A program made the translations under genes and the position numbers. The notes under the pieces are model-generated. The model saw only the letters and a program-made list of their open reading frames with translations. It ran no database searches and was not told the origin of the DNA. Source: Ectocarpus siliculosus (Eukaryota > Sar > Phaeophyceae > Ectocarpales > Ectocarpaceae). Taken from it: a DNA stretch of 26,040 nt. Shown piece by piece: positions 1 to 9,386 of this stretch (positions are counted from its first letter, which is position 1; the number at the start of each line of letters is the position of its first letter). The DNA lies in assembly GCA_000310025.1 (NCBI GenBank), contig FN649758.1, forward strand, positions 1,795,002-1,821,041, read 5' to 3'.

Positions 1-745
1 GTTGTTTCCCTGGCGCCCCGGTTCGGGGGGGGGGGGGGGGGGGGGGCGTTAGTCGCGTGTGTCGCGAAAATGAGGAAGTCAATTAAAGGTTCGAATGACC
101 AAGCCCAACCACGTGGAAAAGCTGGAGGTTTTGTGCGCGCGTGGGGCACAGAAGGATGCTTCTTCTGGTAGTGATGGTGGTGGCGACGGTTGTGATTGTG
201 GTGTTAGCGTAGTGTGTGCCTGGGGGGGGGCGTAACGACGAACAGCACGCGGGAGGTGCCGTCGGTTCCGTGTGATGTTTATGCCCCATTCCACGCGTGT
301 TGTTGTTGGGGAGAGTTCACGCTGTCGTTCGGAGAAGTGAAGAAGAGTGCGTGCGTGCGTGCCTTTTTCGTACGTGTGACTGAGCGCACGGCTGTGTGCT
401 TCTTCGAGCATTGTCGCGTCGCCAGTCGTCCCCCAGCAAGAGAGCCAACTGCTCGTCTCACTCCATCCTCAACCATACTGCTGTCTGCTGTGAAGGCGGC
501 GAAATCTCGTACCATATGCCATACTACTATGCCATATTATATATACAGACGGTCATCTTTTTTTCCGGAGTTGGTCCTTGCGGTTGTGTAGCTGTATTTT
601 TTTTTGGTCTTGGTATGCTTTCTCTCTTTTGTCTTTACTTCTTCTTGGCTTCTTTTTTTTTATCACCTCTATATATTGTATTGTCTGCCGTCCCCCTAGG
701 ACGAACGAACTTGTTTTTTTTCTGAGCTTCCTCCGTCCGTTCCAG
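1..745. other. G/T-rich sequence without a recognised gene
   Basis: The first 60 bases contain a run of more than 20 G and may be a poor contig end. The rest is G/T-rich with T runs (596-660, 712-721) and a TATA-like ATATTATATATA near 534-545. Open frames here are compositional: they encode poly-Phe/Leu or Arg/Ser-rich strings without family resemblance. It could be an intron or 5' region of a plus-strand gene. Confidence 0.4.
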
Positions 746-2458
746 ACGGGACGCCGTTTGTTTGAGAGAACAAGATGAAATGTGTGGGCATGAAATAACC
801 GAGTATTACGCAGACTTGCTTGCCCAGCAGGGACACGGAGAGGTGACTAGAGCGGGGGGAGGTGCTAAGCTTTCTTGCGAGTTCGCCATCTTTTTCTTTC
901 ACGAGTCTTGCTTTGGGTCCAACCTCTTTGGAAACACGGCCGCTGTGCAGCAGCAGCAGTAGTGTTTTACGACCCTATTTATGTTTGTCATGAACTTTTG
1001 ACTGCAGTCGTCAATCGTTGTCGAAACGAATGATTTAGGGTGCTGTGTAGTCTGTCTGTCTGTTGGTGCGCTCTCTCGTCCACCCGCCCTCCCTCTCTCT
1101 TTGGGTGCACTGCAAGGCAATGAAATTTATCAAATGGCGTGTTTTTTTCCCCTTTTTTAAGCGCGGCACTAATAGTACTAGTACTGATGCCTACCACTTG
1201 CCTGTCTTCTCTAGCTGTTTCGCCGGCATCCGGCCGGCCGTTCGTTTGCGTTCTTTCTCTGGTCGTTATTTTTTGTTTCGCGAGAAGGGGCCCTGGTGCG
1301 TAGAGAGCAGACAGGATGGAGACTACATACAGTAGCAGCCACCGCGGCGGCACGGTCGAGGCTGCGCTCGTCTTGCATTTGTCGGGTGGTGTCGGGTGGC
1401 GCCTCGTTCTCTGCTTTGTTGTGCTTTGCTTGTGGTGGCCCTCCTTGCTGCCGGTGCTCGTGCTGTGTGTTGTAGTTGTCATCGTGCTGGTGCCGTGGCT
1501 GCTTCTGTTTTCGGGCGGAAGGAGGGTCAGATTGGTCCATATTATGATTCGGAAAATATTGACGTGCTCTTTTTTTCTTTTTCTTCTTCTCCGCCTTGTC
1601 TCTTGTTTGGTTGACACACGCGCGAACACGAACGCTGTTGTTTCTGCCGAACGATAACGATACTGCTACCACCGTGTCTGTTCCAAGGGTTCTTTACCGC
1701 GTTTTGGCCGGACGGTCGTCTTGTTTTTCTGCATGCATACCACCACCCGAGGTGCTTTTCTAACGCTCGAACGTGTTGGAAGAACCGCCCACCTTCGTCA
1801 AGTCCAGTCGGTAACTCGGCCGGTCGGTGGCTACCTACAGAGTGCGGCGCCGGAGAGCGGGTCGGTCGATCAACCAGCCACTCTCCCCCATCTGTCGCCT
1901 TCAGTGTGATAAACACAACACAGGGAGAAGGGTGCCAAGTTCTTCGGCTTCATAATAGTCTAAATGGTGAACGTGCGTCTCCATGTATTGCGTTCAGCCA
2001 AGCGCCAGGAGTTCGCACGATCATTCCGCACACGGAATACATACGCTCACACTCCATAGACAGACATGCAGGCACCCTGAGTGGTCGGAGACCGCATCCC
2101 GAACGAGACAGAGTGATCTCAAATAAAGGAGGCAAAACATTGCAGATCCGCGGTGCCGTGAAGTTCCGCTTGCTGCGTGCACCAGCTGCACGGTTACGAT
2201 GATGATGCTGTCCGCATTACCCCCCTGTCCGACCTACAGCAGAAATACCAGCTTTCACTTCAGCAGGCCGAGCAAGGTAACGGACGTGGCCACGTGTACC
2301 ACTACCACCTACGAACAGACACAAGACGCCAATATTCTCACTGTTTCGGGTGTCGCCACGTGTACGGCGTTATCAAGCTCACGAGGTCTTGTCGAGAGCG
2401 TCTTGCGCAGAAGACGGGGGAGTCAAGATCCATTAAAATTGACCAGTTTAAGGTTTGA
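746..2458 (+). CDS. Possible plus-strand gene, scattered candidate exons
   Basis: I do not recognise a family. Three segments look like exons. The segment 746-842 follows a strong pyrimidine tract ending in TTCCAG, is open in one phase (…EQDEMCGHEITEYYADLL…) and ends at GAG|GTGACT. A short one at 1008-1046 sits between CTGCAG and GTAGTC (SSIVVETNDLGCC). The segment 2186-2276 follows CACCAG, encodes a polar stretch beginning LHGYDDDAVRITPLSDLQQK and meets GTAACG. The same frame stays open to a TGA at 2458 (…SIKIDQFKV). The phases of the three segments are compatible but I found no start codon and cannot prove they belong together. The surrounding DNA is G/T-rich on the plus strand, as are introns of the better-supported plus-strand gene at 18606-21633. 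They could instead be chance open segments. Confidence 0.28.
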
Positions 2459-3393
2459 CGAGTGAGAGACGTGGGCGAGGCAAGAACGTCACGCGCCATG
2501 TCCATCACACCTACAAGTACCTTTTTCGCGTAGGAGCAACTAGCGCCCCATGGTATTCTGCCCAGCACCCCCAAAACAGTACCCCCTACATACTCGGTGG
2601 TACGAGATACGATCCCCGAGGACTCTCAACAAAAAAATCGTCACGAAAAACGGCAAGAAATCACTATCATCGTCGTTCAACCCCTACATATAAGGCATAG
2701 TTTACGTTATGCACAAACCACCTCCAACTCCGGAATCTATCGAACAACACAGACTATATGCTGCTACCGTGGCGCGCGACATCATATCACATGAGTGCAG
2801 GTACAAGAATCAAGCGAAGGCAGAAATTGATTATGGGCACATCCTTGATGAGCAGTAGCAGCGGCGTTCTTGCTCCCCCCCGCGTTGCTCCCTCTCGAAT
2901 AGAACCTCTTTCCCGCTCTTGGCCTCGCCACCGACGGTAGTTTAGTGAGTCTAACAGGCCGTGTTCCAAACGGCATCCCGCCCCTCCCCCCTTCCCCCCG
3001 CCCGAGCAGAATACCCATTCCTGTTCTGGCGGAGAGCAGTGTTGAACATGTAATAAATACAGACGACGAAAAAGGACTAATAGTCTAATAATAAAAGAGA
3101 GAAGATGAAGATGAAGAAGCAGGCCGCCTCGCTCGCTGATACCTCGCTGATACCCGAAAATCGTCGGAAAGGGCGGCGATGGGCTTCGTCGAATTGGAGG
3201 TGATGCTTTCGTGGGCGATGATCATGTGACGTGCAAGTATGTGGAGACGGGGTTGGGGGGGGTGGAGGGGGGGGGAAATCAAGACGAGAGTCGATGATCG
3301 ATCACTGCTTGCTGTGTAGGTGGGGCGTTCTTGGTCCTCGAGAGGTGTAGCAGAAGAAGGATAAGGTTTGTGTTTTTAACATTAGGATCAACA

Positions 3394-3440
3394 GCGCTAA
3401 CCCTCTGACCAATGAAAGGACGTCAGTCTCAGTGAGAAAA
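3394..3440 (+). repeat. Dispersed short repeat, copy A
   Basis: Contains GCGCTAACC…CTGACCAATGAAAGGACG, then CAGTCTCAGTGAG and an A-run. The core ACCAATGAAA followed by CAGTCT at similar spacing recurs at 3684-3740 and 10843-10892. Confidence 0.55.
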
Positions 3441-3683
3441 AAGACGCCTCTATAGGCCATGATCTGGGACCCCGAGAGGGGGCGTCCTGGGGAAGGCGAA
3501 GGTAGTCTCCGGATTTAAGGCAGAAACGGTGCACGTGTCTACCGACTGCTACTTTGGCACACGCGTTCGTTTCGGAGGTGTGTTTGTGTGTGTCTAAGTA
3601 TTGGTATCGACCGTGCTAACCGGTGGCCGTGTGGTGTGTGTGTGTGTTCATGTGCGTGTGTGACTTCTTCAAGAAAAATTTGA

Positions 3684-3740
3684 CCGCGCTGACCTGCTGG
3701 CCAATGAAAAGGCGAGTCGTCAGTCTGCTAGCGGGAAAAG
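3684..3740 (+). repeat. Dispersed short repeat, copy B
   Basis: Shares CTGGCCAATGAAAA and a following GTCAGTCT with copies A and C, then a short A-run. It is preceded by a TG microsatellite, as is copy C. Confidence 0.6.
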
Positions 3741-4030
3741 AGAGTGAACACGCTGTATTTCTAGAGTCTGGACAACGGTCATCGGGCTCCCCCCGCGGGT
3801 GGACCACGAAGAAGGAAGTTGGACGACAGGATTAAGCCTCCGGGTTCAAATTATTTGCAAACTGAGGTGTGTTTAAATTATTTCTTGATACATACGTCTA
3901 TTGTGGGCAGCACAAGATGCATGCCCCCTACACCAACTAACTGTGAATAATACCATGCTTGGCGATCGAGATGAATCCCGTATTGCCTCATACCCGTACT
4001 CGCCCACGTGTCCCTCGATAGGACGTTGGC

Positions 4031-4588
4031 TTAAGCCTTGTTACCGCCCATGTTCGGTACAGTCGGCAGCTCCTCCACCAAGTCCATGATGAAACGTTCG
4101 CACCCCGGGAAGTACTTGTTCCCGAGTTCCTCCAAGCACGCGCGGTCCGCCGGTCGAACGGCAACGGGGACCGGCTTCGCGACCACACCTCCGCCCCCCG
4201 CGTCTTCGCTGGGTGCCCACCCTGCCCACTTCTTCATGCGCAGCACGTCCAACACTTTCGCGAAGACGGCCGGTTTGCAGTCCAGCATTCTCCGCCCGTG
4301 CTTGTCCAGATCCTTCTCGGTGGGCTTCCAGTTTCCGTTGAACCAGGTGGTGAACACCGAGTCCGGGCAAGCGGTCAGCGTCGAACGAAGGGTTGTCATC
4401 CTGACCCCACGCACGCTGAGCTCCACGACCTCGTCCTTCTTCCCCGAAGCGATGTCCGGACCGTACACGTTTGTCAAGGCTTCGAGGGCTGCTGAAGCCA
4501 TCTCTTGGGCGCGCGCAAGCTCGACTTCGGATTGTTTGAGCACCATCCGTTCTTCCATGAGAGAGCTGGCGATTGAGACGCCGAACAT
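4031..4588 (-). CDS. BTB/POZ (BTB_2, KCTD-like) domain protein
   Basis: A 185-residue minus-strand reading frame from an ATG at 4588 to a stop at 4031. Residues 1-50 are polar and Glu/Ala-rich and could form a helix. Residues about 54-119 match the tetramerisation-type BTB fold: VVELSVRGVRMTTLRSTLT, then PDSVF…WF…W, then DCKPAVFAKVLDVLR, the pattern of KCTD and Kv T1 domains. A Gly/Val/Pro linker and a C-terminal segment (YFPGCERFIMDLVEELP) follow. BTB_2 proteins self-assemble and some recruit substrates to cullin-3 ligases; the role here is inferred from the family. The frame lies immediately downstream of a broken BTB-TLDc gene on the same strand. An open frame from that gene (EEKPDDAQN…) overlaps this start in another phase, so it may have been the 3' part of one longer gene. 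The ATG is taken as the start because the upstream frame gives no better choice. Confidence 0.72.
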   Translation of the reverse strand: MFGVSIASSLMEERMVLKQSEVELARAQEMASAALEALTNVYGPDIASGKKDEVVELSVRGVRMTTLRSTLTACPDSVFTTWFNGNWKPTEKDLDKHGRRMLDCKPAVFAKVLDVLRMKKWAGWAPSEDAGGGGVVAKPVPVAVRPADRACLEELGNKYFPGCERFIMDLVEELPTVPNMGGNKA

Positions 4589-4699
4589 TTTGGGCGTCGT
4601 CGGGCTTTTCCTCCGGCACGGCGTTGATACCGCAACGTGCGTCGTCGGTGGTGGTAGGTGTGGGTATGGCGGGGGAGGCGGGCGAAGGGGCTGAAACTT

Positions 4700-5825
4700 C
4701 GGAATGATGCACCCGGAACACGTCGATGCTGTTTACACGTCGTGGTGTCTCGTTACCCAGATCCGTGGCGCACATTATACGATTGATTTCCGGTTGTCAC
4801 ATAGGCAACTTCATCACGACATGAACCCTCTCTGGAAAAAAGTGTAGTGCATATCGCCCGCTCCGAAACAGGGGCCAAGTTTGGGCCCACGGTAGATCGC
4901 GTAGTCGGCATGACCTCTTCCCTCAAGTCGTATTTTCGGGGAAGGAAGGTGCCCCCGATCTCGAAAAGAAAGGCCCCCGCTGAATGCATAAAGTGGCATG
5001 CGCCATCGGATCTTACAGACCAAGATGCGGTAGAGAAACCACCCATGGTGATGGGTGATGACGGATAGTCGTCGCCAAAGCACTTCGCCACAGTTACTGT
5101 TGAACAGTCATCATCTCCGCACTTAGAGTGGAACGCTTCTACACGCATACCGTCGCGGGAGGAACTGTACATCAGCTCTATTCCGCGAAACTCGCCCGGG
5201 CACCACAGCTTCGAAGGGCAATCATCAGTTAGCCAAGTTCACGCGACTCCAACGAACTCCCTTGCTCGAGAGCCACCAGGTACTTGGATGGTTGTAATCC
5301 TACCTTGGGTTTCGCACGCGCTTCTCGTAGCCCACGGGCATGCGAAATGTACTCAAGGTAGGCCGTGTCATGGGCAGGTATGTCGTCGCCCAGTAGTGAT
5401 GGCGTGTCCACCCTTGCCTCCACGGAACTCGCCAGGAGCATGCGCACAAGATGTTGAACGCAAGCAGGGGATTCGTCCAGCACCACGTAACCGGCCGCAT
5501 CTCGGGGAACACGCTCATCCCACGCACCCTTAAACAGGTCGCCGAAAGGCTGCCCCTCGAACATGCCGCGACGAACGTGTACGAGCTCGCCACCACAACA
5601 TTCAAGCTCACCATATTCATTCTCCTCGCCGCAAGATGTGGCGGATTTTACGATGCCGATTTCGATCTGGTGTTTCTCGAAGTGGTCCCATCCTTCTTCC
5701 AGATCCTCCCACGCCGTGCGAAAGTCGGCCTCAACTAGCCTCAAGGCCGCTTCCTGCTGCTCCGCATGGGCTCCCCTGACTGTCGAGAAAAGTTTCCCTT
5801 GGTTCGCTTGGTGATGGCGGTGCAT
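4700..5825 (-). pseudogene. BTB-TLDc protein gene with several frame breaks
   Basis: The minus strand from an ATG at 5825 encodes 198 residues: a polar, probably helical start (residues 15-60), then a divergent BTB_2-like domain (about 79-131; GGELVHVRRGMFEG…WDERVPRDAAGYVVLDESP). The frame stops at 5229. A TLDc domain follows but in changing frames. LTDDCPSKLWCPGEF and SSSRDGMRVEAFHSKC (about 5110-5230) then GGFSTASW and AGAFLFEIGG are in one frame. DYAIYRGPKLGPCFGAGD (about 4850-4905) is in a second. A run of six T (4836-4841) leads to DEVAYVTTGNQSYNV in a third placement, and NETPRRVNSIDVFRV closes the domain near 4705 after a further shift. These are TLDc hallmarks in the correct order, so the domain is recognisable but not translatable as one chain. 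No short introns explain the breaks. It is either a decaying gene or a region with several indel errors. TLDc proteins are associated with oxidative-stress resistance and V-ATPase regulation in other eukaryotes. Confidence 0.7.
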
Positions 5826-6759
5826 GATTTGGAGGACAAAAAAAAAGTAGGTAGGTGACGCTCCACACTATTGGCACAGCAGTTAGCTGTAGGAGGGGCG
5901 GTTTGGCGTGGCGATGTTGAAGGCTGGGTTCGCCGTACCGAAAATAGAAAATAGAGCCAGGCCATCATTCTTGCATCTCATGAGAGATGAGAAGAGAAAT
6001 ATCACCGCCGGCTCTACAGTATTTGTATGCATGGCAATATATGCGTGTAAAGACTACAGCAGCAGTACGCGGGTGTACAAAGTACAGCAGTAGCATCTTG
6101 GTTTTCGAGCTGCAGACAGTGGTTCTAATGCTCTTGGATGTCCAACCAAGGCAAATTTTCTGGTTGGCGGCGGGAAAAAGCTTCAAGTCTGATATTTCCT
6201 CTTGCTGCTCCCGTTCTCCCATTTGGCGACAAAGCGAGAGTCGACTGCCAGTAATGGCATGAGACAGCAGGCCGAATTTTCGCGCCTTCTGTGCAAAATG
6301 TAGACGGTTTGCGCGCTACTGTGTACCCTTCTGCCCTAAGTGATCGACAAAACTCATGCCAACATCAGTTGGCAAGGGATTGGTACAGCGTACAGCGCGA
6401 AATCAGCGACGCGCATGTTGGGCAGCTTGCGGCTTGCGGCTGCCCTGCTGCAGAGCGAAAACAAACGCGGATGAATACCTGCCGGTTCGGAGATTGAGAG
6501 AGACAGTCGTCAGCAGAAAACACGAAAACACAGGAAGTTGACAAGTACATACGACAGGCCGTGTGTCGCCCTGGTGCAAACTTGGCTGTCTTAGGAAGCC
6601 CAAATAGGTGTTTGGTTCCCCTGGCCCCACCAGCAACAACATGATGAGACAATGAGATCCCAGGAGCTTGAACGAGCCCGCTGAATATATTACAGTAGTC
6701 ACACCCGGCTCTCGTACTTTCAAGGCCGTCGCTCTTCATTTACGCAGGCGAACGATACC
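5826..6759. other. Intergenic region between divergent genes
   Basis: About 930 bp lie between the minus-strand BTB-TLDc start (5825) and the plus-strand start proposed at 6760. I found no exon with coherent splice signals, no RNA gene and no clear TATA element. Open frames on both strands have no family features. It presumably carries promoters for both flanking genes. Confidence 0.4.
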
Positions 6760-9308
6760 ATGGCGGACGATGCGGTGGATGCAACATATTCCGTGAGCCT
6801 CAACAGTTTACAAGTAGTGGAAACCTTTCTTAACGCTCGAGTACCTGTGTCGGCGGCGACTGGGATACAATGTAGTTGAATGTTGTGAAGGGAACAACAC
6901 GAAATTTACTAAGACGTAAAAGTCTGAGCCAGCTGTATGTAGTTGCACCGACACAGACCCTGCAACAGGGCGACACGCAGATGGAAAGCTTCCCGAAAAC
7001 TACAGCCAGTCCCACACCGTGCACAACCCAGGCGTTGCGGTGGACTCGGATGCATTGTGACCCTTGTCGTTGGCAGACAAAAATCTCATGCTCGAACAGA
7101 ACACGTAGACTACTGCTGTTGTACATAGACCACCGCCGCGCAGCACGCATTTGCAGTCAATCCCCCTGTACAGACGATAGAGCTCCATCAAAAGGCAAGA
7201 AGCATCATGCTCACATCCTAAGTTACGGCGGTACGGATCGAAAAGTTCTCATCCAAATGAGGAGATAGCTGTCACATCTCACATTCCATGTTGCAGCGAA
7301 GCAAACGCGAAACGGTTGGACTGCAGAAAGTAGTCTACACACTTCAGCAGTTACAGTACGATGTTCGTCTCATAAAACAACATTTGCTTGCTTCGCACAG
7401 CGAGTCTTCCACGTCCTGGAGGTGCGCAAGGTCATCGGGGGGCACAAGCACGCCCTTGCGAACCACGCCTGCGTCCGGTCCTCCCTCAAGGCCATGTCTG
7501 CCTCGGTGCACGAAGCGGAGGTGTTGCTCAACGCCGCTCCCACGGCCATCGACCCAGACGACCAGCTAAGCCGCCGGACCTGCATTCCCGACGACGATCC
7601 CAGAGTAGAAGCTATCGGTGAGAGGGGGGAACTTTCGAAAGGGACCTGGTCGCACGACTTCAGACATAAATGCCAATCGCACGGGTGCTGTTCTACTTTA
7701 TGGTTGGAAGAAGAAACGCCGCTACATCACTAAACGAGACTTGGGGAGGGCCGCGCCCAGCTTAATTTGATTCATGCATTCCTTCTCTGTTTCTGCTCGG
7801 CGCGTGTTTGGTGGACGGTCCTGGTTCTGGTTTCAGTTCCGATGATGGAACAGGACGGCAACGGCAAGGCTCTCGTGTCCCTAAAGAATCTCACCGCTGA
7901 GCGGTACTGGAACGAGCGCTGGCAGCGCGAGTGGGAGACCAAGTACCACGACCCCCTCGTGGTAAGGCCCGGCACGGTGTGAAACTCCAACAGCGGCGGT
8001 AGCATTACTGAGCTCGCCGTTCAGTGAAAGTTATCTTGGTAGAATGATTGATTGGAAAGCCCATTCCCAGACTCCTGTTTTTGGTTGTGCTCGTTTGCCG
8101 GTGTTGTTCTCCGGCAGTTTTTATGTACGTTTGTTTTCGGTGCGTGTTCTGGTTGCGAATCTTCGATTCGAAATTGAACCACACTCAGGGAATCAAACGG
8201 CAGGAGCAGGAGTACATCGCTCTCGGAGCACTGGACATCGGAATGCAGGTGTGAGATTGTCATCTTCTCGTCGATCGAGGTTGAGAGAGGGCTCTCGAGG
8301 CTAGTTGTACATTTACTCATGAGAACCCATGGTGCACTACTGCTGTAGGACGGGCATACAATCGTGCAACAGCTACATCCATCACCCACGAGGCCGTGAG
8401 CGACATCAGCCGGCCGGCATGCATGGTTTTAGGCCGGGACGATTTCTTCCCCAACTATTCTGAACTAAAGTAGGTATTCTTTGACAGGGATCGAAGGCAG
8501 GTCAAGGAACTCTCACATTTCACCGCAACCCGGTTCCATCCCTAACGAGTTTGTAACTTTGGACCTGACCTCGTTCGTGCCATACGTAATATACTGCTTT
8601 CTCCACCCGCAATCGTCCATCCGCGGTAATATTTGCCCCTAGACTCCCTCCCACCAATTGACTTCCATGCCACACTTTGCAGACGATTCGGATTCCCCGG
8701 AAAGATTATTCGGGCCCGTCACCCACCCACCGTCACGGTTCTAGAAAGAATCGCTGGTAGTGGTGGGGCTGGCTTCCTTGTTGTCGCTTGTCAAGGCAGA
8801 CAAGCAGCATCACGGCCCCCTTCTCTACCCACGTGACATTGCCCCGGTGGTATGCTAGGTTCGAAAACATAGAAAGACATACAGTATGCCTAGGCTATTG
8901 CCGACAGGCGTGTAAGAAAACGAAATTGCTTTGTTCGGTTGCAGCGGCGAAGGGCGCAGAGGGTCCGAGCGGCCCTCAAGGAGCGTGAAAGCAGGCCGGA
9001 GTTCGATCCCATCAGGCGTGCAAGGGAGAGGGCTCAAGAGTTCGTCGTGCGGCGGAGGAGGGGGGCGGCAGAAGAGAGGTACTACTGTGTGGATGCAAGT
9101 GGGGGAGTCACGACTGACGACGTGTAGCCGTATTTCAGCAGGTGATTTAGAGTGTACCAGCCAGACTGATAGGGATAAAACAGAAGTGCTAAATTGCGCG
9201 TGCGGGTTTGAGACATGGTGACCAGGAGCTTCACGCACGGATGATATGAGTGATGTTGTTGATCGAACTCAACCACAACCACTACAATGCCAAAGACCAA
9301 CATCAACA

Positions 9309-9386
<78 letters not shown>

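Larger units (their letters stand above)
2459..4030. other. Intergenic DNA with dispersed repeat copies
   Basis: I see no convincing exon in this 1.6 kb. It holds two copies of a short dispersed repeat (3394-3440 and 3684-3740), a TG microsatellite (about 3578-3660), a G-rich run near 3253-3275, and nine-base direct repeats AAATTATTT at 3847-3855 and 3876-3884. Open frames on both strands are short and have no family features. Confidence 0.45.

Noticed and set aside
1316-1657. Hydrophobic 113-residue plus-strand frame resembling a membrane protein
   Set aside because: It comes from G/T-rich sequence that gives Leu/Val/Phe in any frame, the other two plus frames and the minus strand are also open, and no family pattern is visible.
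2199-2465. 88-residue plus-strand frame (…TTTYEQTQDANILTVSG…)
   Set aside because: It overlaps, in another phase, the exon-like frame at 2186-2458 that has a clear acceptor; no family supports it, though it cannot be fully excluded.
8351-8469. Resemblance of RATATSIT…CMVLGRDDF to the end of a cyclic-nucleotide-binding domain
   Set aside because: Only a short stretch fits, the upstream exons lack the Gly and phosphate-cassette motifs of that fold, and the reading phase from exon 4 does not reach the N-terminal part without another acceptor.
8999-9007. GTTCGATCC, similar to a tRNA B box
   Set aside because: No A box or cloverleaf can be drawn around it, and it lies inside a coding exon.
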